NCBI RefSeq assembly: GCF_041008525.1 | Contig: NZ_JBFLUG010000018.1 | Coordinates: 1 to 64,000 of the forward strand | Direction of reading: 5' to 3' | Length of the DNA stretch: 64,000 nucleotides | DNA from: Parafrankia sp041008525 | Lineage (GTDB): Bacteria > Actinomycetota > Actinomycetes > Frankiales > Frankiaceae | Shown: piece after piece, positions 8,635-16,684 of the stretch | Position numbering within the stretch: the stretch's first letter is position 1 | How the letters are laid out: the number at the start of each line of letters is the position of its first letter | Program-made: the position numbers and the translations under genes | The notes under the pieces: generated by a model | The model's input: the letters and a program-made list of their open reading frames with translations, nothing else | Told to the model about the DNA's origin: nothing | Database searches by the model: none

Positions 8635-10317
8635 ATGAGAATGATCTTCCCGCCTGGTGGTGGGCTGGGTGCCCTGTCCTCGGCGCCGCCCGGCGAGACG
8701 CTCGGGGGGGAAGCGACGATCGTCGCAGTCGTGACGGCGCCACATCATGGGGTGGCCTTCGCCAACGACGCCTTCCGCCGGACGTTCCCGGCGGGCGACC
8801 AGGGGCGGCGCGTGACCCTCACCGACAACCCCTGGCCGGGCCTCGCGGTGCCCTGGCAACGCGTCGTCGAGATGGTCGACCTGGTGCAGCGCACCGGGGA
8901 GCCACAGCTGTGCGCGGAGACGCCGGTGCTGGGCCGTGACGCCGCCGGTGGTCCCCGGCAGCTCTTCCTGACGGTCGCCTGCTCCCCGTTGACGGACGAC
9001 GACGCGGTCAGCGTGCTGGTGATGGCCGTGGACACGACCGAGAGCGTCTCCGCCCGGCTCGCCCTCGAACAGGGGCAGGCCCGGCTGCGGGAGAGCGAGC
9101 ACCAGCACCGCGGCTTTTCCCTGACGTTGCAGCGAAGTCTGCTGCCGCCGCGTCGGCCGGTGGCGGACGACCTTGACGTTGCTGTCCGCTACCAGGCGGG
9201 CACCCTCGGGGCGGAGGTCGGGGGCGACTGGTACGACGTGCTCAACCTGGGCGCCGGTCGGGTGGCCGTGGTGATCGGCGACGTGATGGGCCAAGGCATG
9301 GCAGCTGCCGCGCTGATGGGCCAGCTCCGCGCCGCGGTCCGCAGCCTCCAGCATCTTGATCTCTCGCCCGCGGAGGTGCTCCGGCTGCTCGACCGGCTCG
9401 TCGACGACCTGCAGGCCGGTGCCGGTCCTGCCGACAGTCGTATCGTGACCTGCGTTTATGCCGTGTACGACCCGGGTGACGAGGTTCTCGTCTACAGCAG
9501 TGCCGGCCACCTGCCCCCGGTCATGCTGGAGCCGGACGGCACCGCGCGGCTACTCGCCGGGCCTGGCAGCCCTCCGCTCGGTGTCGGCTATGGCGGCGCC
9601 ACGCAGCACGAGGTTCCCATCCAGCCCGGTTCGGTTCTGGTGCTGTACACCGACGGCCTGGTCGAGGACCGTCTCCGCGACATCGACCAGGGGATCGAAC
9701 AACTGCGCCGGACACCGTGCCACACGGATGATCTCGAGGAGCTGGCCGACCGGATTCTGGACTCGCTCAGCCCGGCCGGGGGTTACGACGACGACGTGGC
9801 GCTGCTGCTGCTGCGAGTTCCCCGTCGCCCGGTGTCCGTCCTGGGCACCCGGCGCACCAGCATCGTCATCCCGCACCTGCCGCAGGCGGCCGGACACGCC
9901 CGTGGCCATGCCCGGCGGGTGCTGGACCGGTGGCGGGTTCCGGCCGATGTCGCGCAGGACGCGCTCCTCGCGGTGGGAGAACTCGTCGCCAACGCGATCG
10001 TGCACGGAGATCCCCCTATTCGGCTGGACATGCGCAGAAACGCGCACCGACTCGTGATCCAGGTCTCCGACGGCAATCTGCGGCCGCCGCGTGAAGCGCG
10101 GCCGGCCAGTGACGCCGAAAGCGGCCGCGGTCTCCGTATCGTCGCCGAGATCAGTTCCCGGTGGGGGGAACGCACGCTCCCGACCAGTAAAATCGTCTGG
10201 GCCGAACTGGCCCTTCCTGATCGAGGTGACGCCGACGACGCGCAGACGCCGATGCGACAGACACCGACCGCCCCGCCATCACGGCAACGGAGTAGGCCGT
10301 GGCCCACCGGAATCTGA
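8635..10317 (+). CDS. PAS-PP2C-HATPase protein phosphatase (SpoIIE/RsbU type)
   Basis: A 560-residue cytosolic signalling protein. An N-terminal PAS-like domain (about residues 25-140) is followed by a short helix, a SpoIIE/PP2C phosphatase domain (about 185-395) with metal-binding GGDWYDV, VIGDVMGQGMAAAALM, SSAGHLPPVM and GYDDDVALLLLR, and a C-terminal RsbW-type ATPase/kinase domain (about 410-540) with ELVANAIVHGDPP and GRGLRIV. Such proteins control partner-switching of sigma factors through anti-sigma-factor antagonists. Carrying both phosphatase and kinase-like modules is common in actinobacteria. ATG 8635 has AGAAGAGG just upstream. No sigma factor or antagonist gene is adjacent, so the target is unknown. 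Confidence 0.92.
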   Translation: MRMIFPPGGGLGALSSAPPGETLGGEATIVAVVTAPHHGVAFANDAFRRTFPAGDQGRRVTLTDNPWPGLAVPWQRVVEMVDLVQRTGEPQLCAETPVLGRDAAGGPRQLFLTVACSPLTDDDAVSVLVMAVDTTESVSARLALEQGQARLRESEHQHRGFSLTLQRSLLPPRRPVADDLDVAVRYQAGTLGAEVGGDWYDVLNLGAGRVAVVIGDVMGQGMAAAALMGQLRAAVRSLQHLDLSPAEVLRLLDRLVDDLQAGAGPADSRIVTCVYAVYDPGDEVLVYSSAGHLPPVMLEPDGTARLLAGPGSPPLGVGYGGATQHEVPIQPGSVLVLYTDGLVEDRLRDIDQGIEQLRRTPCHTDDLEELADRILDSLSPAGGYDDDVALLLLRVPRRPVSVLGTRRTSIVIPHLPQAAGHARGHARRVLDRWRVPADVAQDALLAVGELVANAIVHGDPPIRLDMRRNAHRLVIQVSDGNLRPPREARPASDAESGRGLRIVAEISSRWGERTLPTSKIVWAELALPDRGDADDAQTPMRQTPTAPPSRQRSRPWPTGI

Positions 10318-10644
10318 TCGTCGTGGGAGCTTCGGCGGGTGGAGTCGAAGCACCACGCGCGTTTGTCGGCGGCCTGCCGGCGGACCTGCAGGCCACGGTG
10401 CTGGTTGTTCTGCAGACGAGGCGATCGGCCAGCACCTGCTCGCCCTCGACATCGGCCTGCCGCTGGAGCGTCTCCTCCCGACTGCCCAGGCGGTGCCTCC
10501 GGCCGCTCAGGCGCGGACGTGGAACTGGAGGCGGTCAACCGGCGTGGGCGTGCGGTGAAGGTCCGGGTGAACGCCACCCCGCTGGCTCTGGGCGCGGACG
10601 ACCCCACCGGATCGGTCCTCGTCATGCAGCTTCTCGGGGAGTGA
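10299..10644 (+). pseudogene. Decayed CheB/CheR/PAS fusion gene remnant
   Basis: GTG 10299 starts a CheB methylesterase N terminus (RNLIVVGASAGGVEAPRA, then LPADLQATVLVVLQ), lost after about 40 residues. In a second frame 10410-10480 reads DEAIGQHLLALDIGLPLERL, and in a third frame 10515-10644 reads LEAVNRRGRAVKVRVNATPL to the stop; both resemble the PAS region at the C-terminal end of CheB-CheR-PAS fusion proteins. So the two ends of a fusion of roughly a thousand residues survive in about 115 codons spread over three frames. It overlaps the tail of the phosphatase gene by 19 bases. Confidence 0.75.
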
Positions 10645-10677
10645 CCACTCCCCTCCGGGAAGGGAGTGACCAGTCCC
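10636..10677. repeat. Tandem palindromes, possible terminator or operator
   Basis: A perfect-armed palindrome GGGGAGTGACCACTCCCC (10636-10653) is followed 25 bases on (centre to centre) by a near copy GGGAGTGACCAGTCCC (10662-10677). The first overlaps the stop codon of the CheB remnant. They could end transcription from the left or bind a regulator ahead of the CBS gene at 10917. No T-run follows. Confidence 0.55.
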
Positions 10678-10916
10678 GGACCCGGGTGTAGCCGTGCAGG
10701 AGCGGGCCGGAGGGTCGTGGGCGGGCGTCGGCGAGCGTGTCGGGGCGGCCGCACGAGCGTGACTCACAGCCGAGCCCCACCCCTCGTGGGAAGGACCGAC
10801 CACCGCTCTGTCCATCCCGTTGGAGGGCGGCCACGCGAACGCCGGGGCGTGGTTTGTCTCTGAGTCGAGGGGCATGACCGCGATCGATCTGTTTCCCACC
10901 GACCAGGAGGGCTCTC

Positions 10917-11336
10917 ATGGCTACGACCGTGGCTGAGATCATGACCCGCGACCCCGTGACGATCGAGGCCGATCAGCCGGTGATCGAGGCGGCACGTCGG
11001 ATGCGGGGAGCCGATGCGGGCAACGTCATCGTGCTCGACCAGGGGCGCGTGGACGGTATTCTCACCGACCGCGACATCGCGCTGCGGGTGGTCGCCGAAG
11101 GCCTCGACCCCGCCGGGACGCCGGCCCGTGACGTGTACAGCCGTGACCTCACGACTGTCGCCCCGGATACCAGTATCGACCAGGCAGTCCAACTGATACG
11201 GGCCAATGCCGTCCGGCGGCTGCCGGTGGTGGAGAAAGGCCAGCTGGTCGGCGTTCTCAGCATCGGCGATCTGGCGATCGAGCGGGACGAGGACTCCGCG
11301 CTCGGGCAGATCAGCGCCGCCGTCGGAAACGACTGA
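10917..11336 (+). CDS. Tandem CBS-domain protein
   Basis: A 139-residue protein consisting of two CBS domains, at about residues 7-60 (IMTRDPVTIEADQPVIEAAR and GILTDRDIALRVVAEG) and 72-125 (DLTTVAPDTSIDQAVQLI and RRLPVVEKGQLVGVLSIGDLA). Stand-alone CBS pairs bind adenine nucleotides and are thought to sense energy or redox state; in mycobacteria relatives belong to hypoxia/dormancy regulons. The ATG has AGGAGGG eight bases upstream. No enzyme domain is fused and no partner is visible. Confidence 0.9.
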   Translation: MATTVAEIMTRDPVTIEADQPVIEAARRMRGADAGNVIVLDQGRVDGILTDRDIALRVVAEGLDPAGTPARDVYSRDLTTVAPDTSIDQAVQLIRANAVRRLPVVEKGQLVGVLSIGDLAIERDEDSALGQISAAVGND

Positions 11337-11418
11337 CCCCGATTCTGGGCCGGCGGGACCGCGACAGGCCCCGCCGGCCCAGGAAACCGCGCCGACTGCT
11401 GCCCTGCCCAGGGGCCGG

Positions 11419-11787
11419 TTACTGCCTTTCCCAGGGAGCGTCGTCGCCCATCTTCCGGTAGTACTTGGCGAGATGGTTCCTGACCCGGGTGATGTCGTTC
11501 TCCGGCAGGTCCACACCACCGCGGGAGCCCTGCATGACCGCGGCCGCGGCCATCACCCCGCGAGGAACGGCCGTCAGCTCGCCGTCGATCACGTCGGCGA
11601 TGAGCAGCTTGTAGCCGGTGAACTCGTCCTTCTTCTCCTGGTCGTACCAGACGTGCGCCTCGCGGTACTTGCCGTTGGGGGCGTCCTGCGCGTGCGCCCA
11701 GCGCCGGACCCGCTTTTCGGCCTCGGTGCCGTTCCAGGCGCGTGCGCGGTCGGCCAGTGGGAGATCCCCGAAGGGCGTGACGGACAT
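11419..11787 (-). CDS. Conserved hypothetical protein with a phage-associated type domain
   Basis: A 122-residue protein starting at ATG 11787, which has AAGGAGG six bases upstream; a longer frame to 11853 lacks such support. The pattern KYREAHVWYD, YKLLIADVIDGELTAVPRGV, then RGGVDLPENDITRVRNHLAKYY with Lys-Met near the end resembles a small domain often seen beside or fused to phage prohead proteases in actinobacterial genomes. No other phage gene is nearby. Its function is unknown. It lies about 170 bases downstream of kdpD on the same strand, where kdpE would usually be found. Confidence 0.7.
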   Translation of the reverse strand: MSVTPFGDLPLADRARAWNGTEAEKRVRRWAHAQDAPNGKYREAHVWYDQEKKDEFTGYKLLIADVIDGELTAVPRGVMAAAAVMQGSRGGVDLPENDITRVRNHLAKYYRKMGDDAPWERQ

Positions 11788-11956
11788 CCAGCCTCCTTGC
11801 GGTCCGTGTCCAGATCCTTCGGGTGGCCTTTCCCAGGTCTGCCGCGAAAACACCGCGCTCCCGTGGTCTGGCCGTCATCCAGTGCCCTGCCGGGCCGACA
11901 GCCTCAAATCGGGCGATGTCACCTTGATGGCGCGCTCGTCACGGATGGCCCGCCCG

Positions 11957-14572
11957 TCACGCCGCGGGCAGGGACAGCACCATGGTCAGGCCGCCGCCGG
12001 GTGTCTCGTCGGGGGTGAGGGTGCCGCCCATGGCCTCGGCGAGACCCCGGGACAGGGCCAGGCCCAGCCCGACCCCGGTGGTGTTGTCCCGGTCGCCGAG
12101 ACGCTGGAACGGCTGGAAGACGTCCTCGTGCCGGGCGGCGGGGATGCCGGGTCCACGGTCGATGACGCGCAGTTCGACGCGGCCCCCCAAAGCGCTGGCG
12201 GTGATGGTCGGCGGGGTTTCGGCGGGCCCGTGCCGCAGGGCGTTGCTGACGAGGTTGACGATGACCCGTTGGAGCAGCGTCGGGTCGGCCGTGACGGTGG
12301 GCAGGTCCTCGGGTACCCGCACATCGATCCGGCTGGCCGGTGGGCCGATCTCGTCGAGGGCGGGCTGGACGATGTCGTCGAGCCCGACGGGGCGCGGGAA
12401 GACGCTGAGGACACCTGCCTGCAGGCGGGACATGTCGAGCAGGTTCTCGACCAGGTGGGTGAGCTTGTCCAGGGACTCGTCGGCGGCGGTGAGCAGTTCG
12501 GCCCGTTCGTCCTCGGTGAGGGTGATGCCCGGTTCGCGGAGGCCGCTGACAGCGACCTTGGCCGCGGCGAGCGGGGTGCGCAGGTCGTGGCTGACGGCGG
12601 TGAGCAGCGCGGTGCGGACCTTGTCCGCCTCGGCGATCGGGGCGGCCTCGGCGGCTGCCTCGCGCAGCCGGTGCTGGTCGAGGGCGACAGCCGCCTGGGC
12701 GGCGAACGCGGTGAGGATCCGCCGGTCCGCGGCGGGCAGCGACCGCCCGGTGAGCGAGAGGCACAGGTTGTCGCGCACGGGAATGTCGACCCGGTCGTGG
12801 AGCCGGTCGTCGACCCGGTCGCCGGTGGGGGAGCCCCCCGTCGCCGACAGATCGGTGCCGACGGTCATCACCGGATGCCAGTCGGCGGTGGGCTGCTTGT
12901 CGCCGACACGTTCGAGCAGCGTCACCGAGGTCATCCCGAAGGTCTCCTGGGCACGGCCGAGGAGGGCGGGCAGGGCGTCCTCGCCGCGCAGCACGCTGCC
13001 GGCGAGCATGGAGAGGGTGGCGGCCTCGGCGGAGGCGCGCACGGCCTGCCCGTAACGCCGGGCGGAGATGGACACGACCCGGCTGACCAGGCCGGCGACC
13101 AGGACGAAGCCGAGCAGCGCCAGCGCGTTGTCGCCGTCCGCGACGGTCCAGTCGTTGACCGGGGCGGTGAAGTAGTAGTTGAGCAGCAGCGAGCTGGTGA
13201 CGGCGCAGAGCAGCGCGGGCCCGAACCCGCCGACGAGCGCCACGATGACCGTGATCAGCAGGTAGCCGAGCATCTCCGTGGTCAGGTTGAACGTGCCCCG
13301 GCTGGCGGTGAGGCCGGCGGTGAGCGCCGGGACGAGCGCGAGCGTGAGCACCGTGGCGAGGATGCGCCGGCGTGGCTCCAGCGCCGCGGTTCGGGCGCGG
13401 GCGCGGGGACGGCGTCGGGCGAGCCGCCAGCCGTTCCGGCCGGGCCGGTGCGCCCGCTCCTCCTCGCCACCCGCCGGGGTCCGCCGGTGTCCCCACGCCT
13501 CGGAATGGGTGACCATGTGGACGTCGATGGAGCCGGACCTGCTGGTCGTGGTCGTGCCGATGCCGGGGCTGAGGCTGCGGGCGAACCGGCCGCGCCTGCT
13601 GGCGCCGAGCACGAGCTGGGTGGCGTTCTCGGCCCGGGCGAAGTCGAGGAGCGCGGTGGGGACGTGGTCGCCGATCACCTGGTGGTAGCTGCCGCCAAGG
13701 CTCTCGACCAGGGCGCGCTGCCGGGCGAGAGCGGACGGGTCCGCGCCGGTCAGGCCGTCGGAGCGGGCGACGTGGACCGCGAGCAGGTCGGCGCCCTTGC
13801 TGCGGGCGGCGATGCGGCTGGCGCGGCGGATCAGCGTGTCGCCCTCGGGCCCGCCGGTGAGCGCCACGACGACCCGTTCGCGGGTCTCCCAGGTGCCGCC
13901 GATGCCGTGGTCGGCGCGGTAGCGGTCGAGCTGGTCGTCGACCTTGCCGGCGAGCCAGAGCAGGGCGAGTTCGCGCAGCGCGGTGAGGTTGCCGACGCGG
14001 AAGTAGTTGGCCAGGGCGGCGTCCACCTTCTCGGGCCCGTAGACGTTGCCGTGGGCCATCCGGCGGCGTAGTGCCTCGGGGGCCATGTCGACGAGTTCGA
14101 CCTGGTCGGCGCGGCGGACGACGTCGTCGGGGACGGTCTCCCGCTGCGGGACGCCGGTGATGGTCTCGACGACATCGTTGAGCGACTCCAGGTGCTGGAC
14201 GTTGACGGTGGAGATGACGTCGATGCCGGCGGCGAGCAGTTCCTGGACGTCGAGCCAACGCTTGGTGTGACGGCTGCCCGGGACGTTGGTGTGCGCCAGC
14301 TCGTCGACGAAGGCGACCTCGGGATGTCGGGCGAGGACGGCGTCAAGGTCCATCTCGGTGAACGATCCGCCCCGGTGCTCGAGGATCTGCCGGGGGATGA
14401 TCTCCAGGCCGTCGAGCATGGCGGCGGTGCGTGGCCGGCCGTGGGTCTCGACGAAACCGATGACGACGTCGGTGCCCCGGTCGGCGCGGCGGTGGGCCTC
14501 GTCGAGCGCGGCGTAGGTCTTGCCGACGCCCGGTGCGGCGCCCAGGTAGATCCGCAGGGTCCCTCGTGTCAC
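11957..14572 (-). CDS. kdpD: KdpD osmosensitive K+ channel sensor histidine kinase
   Basis: An 871-residue membrane kinase. The N-terminal KdpD domain holds a Walker A (GAAPGVGKTYA, residues 11-21) and DELAHTNVPGSRH; a universal-stress-protein-like domain follows (about 240-360), then four membrane helices (about 390-500), a GAF-like region, the HisKA box AVSHDLRTPLA with the phosphorylated His near residue 660, and an HATPase domain ending at 871 (VIDRGPGIP, GVGLGLALSRG). It senses low K+ or osmotic stress and should phosphorylate KdpE. No kdpE is downstream or anywhere in the window. It is divergent from kdpF-A-B-C. Confidence 0.96.
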   Translation of the reverse strand: MTRGTLRIYLGAAPGVGKTYAALDEAHRRADRGTDVVIGFVETHGRPRTAAMLDGLEIIPRQILEHRGGSFTEMDLDAVLARHPEVAFVDELAHTNVPGSRHTKRWLDVQELLAAGIDVISTVNVQHLESLNDVVETITGVPQRETVPDDVVRRADQVELVDMAPEALRRRMAHGNVYGPEKVDAALANYFRVGNLTALRELALLWLAGKVDDQLDRYRADHGIGGTWETRERVVVALTGGPEGDTLIRRASRIAARSKGADLLAVHVARSDGLTGADPSALARQRALVESLGGSYHQVIGDHVPTALLDFARAENATQLVLGASRRGRFARSLSPGIGTTTTSRSGSIDVHMVTHSEAWGHRRTPAGGEEERAHRPGRNGWRLARRRPRARARTAALEPRRRILATVLTLALVPALTAGLTASRGTFNLTTEMLGYLLITVIVALVGGFGPALLCAVTSSLLLNYYFTAPVNDWTVADGDNALALLGFVLVAGLVSRVVSISARRYGQAVRASAEAATLSMLAGSVLRGEDALPALLGRAQETFGMTSVTLLERVGDKQPTADWHPVMTVGTDLSATGGSPTGDRVDDRLHDRVDIPVRDNLCLSLTGRSLPAADRRILTAFAAQAAVALDQHRLREAAAEAAPIAEADKVRTALLTAVSHDLRTPLAAAKVAVSGLREPGITLTEDERAELLTAADESLDKLTHLVENLLDMSRLQAGVLSVFPRPVGLDDIVQPALDEIGPPASRIDVRVPEDLPTVTADPTLLQRVIVNLVSNALRHGPAETPPTITASALGGRVELRVIDRGPGIPAARHEDVFQPFQRLGDRDNTTGVGLGLALSRGLAEAMGGTLTPDETPGGGLTMVLSLPAA

Positions 14573-14802
14573 CCGCCCATCGTGCGGGCGGGGACAGCCC
14601 GCTGGAAGGCCCCGCGGCCGTCTCCTCCGACGGTTCTCATGATCGCCGTTAGTGGTGCGTGAGAAAGTGCCGCGTCGCTGTTAGAAACCTGTGAGAGATC
14701 ACCAGAACCGGGATCCACCGAGCTTTACTGGCGACGCTGCCCGATCCTGCCGCTCACGGCGGTCCAGGGGGGCTTGCTTCCGTTGCCGGCGAGGGAGGAC
14801 TC

Positions 14803-14886
14803 GTGCTCGACGTGGTGTACGCGGCGCTGACACCGGGGTGTTTCGCGCTGCTCGCGCTTGTGTTGCGGGGGGTCGAGCGGCTGTGA
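14803..14886 (+). CDS. Tiny membrane ORF upstream of kdpF
   Basis: A 27-codon ORF starting GTG 14803 after GAGGGAGGA. The product ends in FALLALVLRGVERL: a single hydrophobic helix with a charged C terminus. Its stop overlaps the kdpF start (GTGA), so it is translationally coupled to the operon. Similar tiny ORFs ending in RGVERL or RAVERL sit ahead of kdpF in other actinobacterial kdp operons, from memory of the family; function unknown. It is too short for most gene finders. Confidence 0.6.
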   Translation: MLDVVYAALTPGCFALLALVLRGVERL

Positions 14887-14972
14887 CCGCGGAGAACATA
14901 GCCGGCCTTGTCCTGGCGATCGGGCTGGGAGTCTTCGTGATCGCGGCCCTGCTGTTTCCGGAGCGTTTCTAG
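14883..14972 (+). CDS. kdpF: KdpF, small subunit of the K+-transporting ATPase
   Basis: A 29-residue single-helix peptide (starting VTAENIAGLVLAI, ending AALLFPERF), typical for KdpF, which stabilises the KdpABC complex in the membrane. GTG 14883 overlaps the preceding tiny ORF's stop by four bases, and the KdpF stop TAG shares its last base with the kdpA GTG (TAGTG). The LFPE-R/K-F ending is the family hallmark. Confidence 0.85.
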   Translation: MTAENIAGLVLAIGLGVFVIAALLFPERF

Positions 14973-16681
14973 TGTCCGCCACGACCGCGGGTGTTCTGGT
15001 TGTCCTGCTCCTGGTCGCCGCGCTGGCGGTGACGTACCGGCCGTTCGGTGACCACATGTACCGGGTGTACGCGAGCGAGAAGCACCTGCCGGTGGAACGG
15101 GCGGTCTACCGGCTGACCGGGGTGAATCCGGGCGTGGGCCAGCGGTGGCCGGTGTACGCCCGCAGCGTGCTCGCCTTCTCGTCGGTGTCCGTGCTGTTTC
15201 TGTACCTGATGCAGCGGGTCCAGGGTCATCTGCCGTGGAATCCTGGATTCTCCGGGGTCTCGCCAGCGCTGGCCTGGAACACCGCCGTGAGTTTCACGAC
15301 GAACACGAACTGGCAGGCGTACTCCGGTGAGTCGACGATGTCGCACCTCACCCAGATGACCGGCCTGGCGGTGCAGAACTTCGCCTCGGCCGCTGTCGGC
15401 ATCTCGGTGGCTATCGCGGTCGTGCGCGGTTTCGCGCGCCGGCGGGCGCCGGTCGCGGCCGGGCCGGGCAGCATGGACGGCGTCGTGGGCACCGGTGACG
15501 AGATCGGCAACTTCTGGGTCGATCTGACCAGGACGATCGTGCGGATCCTGCTGCCGATCTGTGTCGTCGGCGCGGTCGTGCTGATCGCCGGCGGAGTGGT
15601 CCAGAACCTGCACGGCAACCAGCTCGTGACGACGCTGGCCGACGGCGAGCAGGCGATCACGGGTGGGCCGGTGGCCAGCCAGGAGGTCATCAAGGAGCTC
15701 GGCACCAACGGCGGCGGCTTCTACAACGTCAACTCGGCGCATCCGTTCGAGAACCCGGCGGCGTGGACGAACCTGTTCGAGATCTATCTCCTGCTGATGA
15801 TCGCCTTCTCGCTGCCGCGCACCTTCGGCCGGATGGTCGGGGACAGGCGCCAGGGCCTGGCGATCGTCGCGGCGATGGCGCTGATCGCGCTGGGCAGCCT
15901 CGCGGTGAACATGGCCTTCCAGGGCGCGCACCACGGAACCGTCCCCGAGGCCGTCGGAGCCGCCACGGAGGGCACCGACACCCGTTTCGGTGTCGCGAAC
16001 TCGGCGCTTTTCGCCACCGCCACCACGTTGACATCCACCGGCGCGGTGAACTCCTTCCACGACTCCTACACAAGCCTCGGCGGTGCCTCGCTGCTGTTCA
16101 ACATGATGCTGGGCGAGGTCGCGCCGGGAGGTGTCGGCTCAGGTCTGTACGGAATGCTGATCCTCGCCGTGGTGACGGTGTTCGTCGCCGGACTGATGAT
16201 CGGGCGCACACCGGAGTACGTCGGGAAGAAGATCGGCGCGCGCGAGATGAAGTTCGCGTCGCTGTACTTCCTGACCACACCGATCATCGTGCTGCTCGGA
16301 ACCGGCACCGCGATGGCGATGCCCGGCCAGCGGGCCGGCATGCTCAACTCCGGCGCGCACGGCCTGTCCGAGGTCCTCTACGCCTTCACCTCCGCGGGCA
16401 ACAACAACGGATCGGCCTTCGCCGGCATCACCGTGAACACCACCTGGTACAACACCGCGCTCGGCCTGGCGATGATGTTCGGCCGATTTCTCCCGATGAT
16501 TTTCGTGCTCGGGCTCGCGGGTTCGCTCGCCCGGCAGGCACCGGTACCCGTCACGGCCGGAACGCTGCCGACGCACCGGCCTCAGTTCGTCGGGATGCTC
16601 GCCGGCGTCACCCTGATCATCGTGGCGCTCACCTTCTTTCCCGCGCTGGCTCTCGGGCCCCTCGCGGAAGGGATCCACTGA
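14972..16681 (+). CDS. kdpA: KdpA, K+-binding subunit of the K+-transporting ATPase
   Basis: A 569-residue, roughly ten-helix membrane protein of usual length. It forms the potassium-selective pore. Family marks include YRPFGDHMYRVY near the N terminus and the selectivity-filter segments VSFTTNTNWQ, KELGTNGGGFYNVNSAHPFENP, FATATTLTSTGAVNS and FTSAGNNNGSAFAG. GTG 14972 shares a base with the kdpF stop, so the genes are coupled. KdpB starts 3 bases after the stop. Confidence 0.97.
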   Translation: MSATTAGVLVVLLLVAALAVTYRPFGDHMYRVYASEKHLPVERAVYRLTGVNPGVGQRWPVYARSVLAFSSVSVLFLYLMQRVQGHLPWNPGFSGVSPALAWNTAVSFTTNTNWQAYSGESTMSHLTQMTGLAVQNFASAAVGISVAIAVVRGFARRRAPVAAGPGSMDGVVGTGDEIGNFWVDLTRTIVRILLPICVVGAVVLIAGGVVQNLHGNQLVTTLADGEQAITGGPVASQEVIKELGTNGGGFYNVNSAHPFENPAAWTNLFEIYLLLMIAFSLPRTFGRMVGDRRQGLAIVAAMALIALGSLAVNMAFQGAHHGTVPEAVGAATEGTDTRFGVANSALFATATTLTSTGAVNSFHDSYTSLGGASLLFNMMLGEVAPGGVGSGLYGMLILAVVTVFVAGLMIGRTPEYVGKKIGAREMKFASLYFLTTPIIVLLGTGTAMAMPGQRAGMLNSGAHGLSEVLYAFTSAGNNNGSAFAGITVNTTWYNTALGLAMMFGRFLPMIFVLGLAGSLARQAPVPVTAGTLPTHRPQFVGMLAGVTLIIVALTFFPALALGPLAEGIH

Positions 16682-16684
16682 CCG

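Noticed and set aside
11860..11956. A kdpE remnant just after kdpD
   Set aside because: No frame of this stretch matches a receiver or winged-helix domain; only short unrelated peptides are read.
11618..14071. Plus-strand open frame of about 817 codons
   Set aside because: It is antisense to kdpD, with no domain and no ribosome-binding site; a GC-composition artefact.
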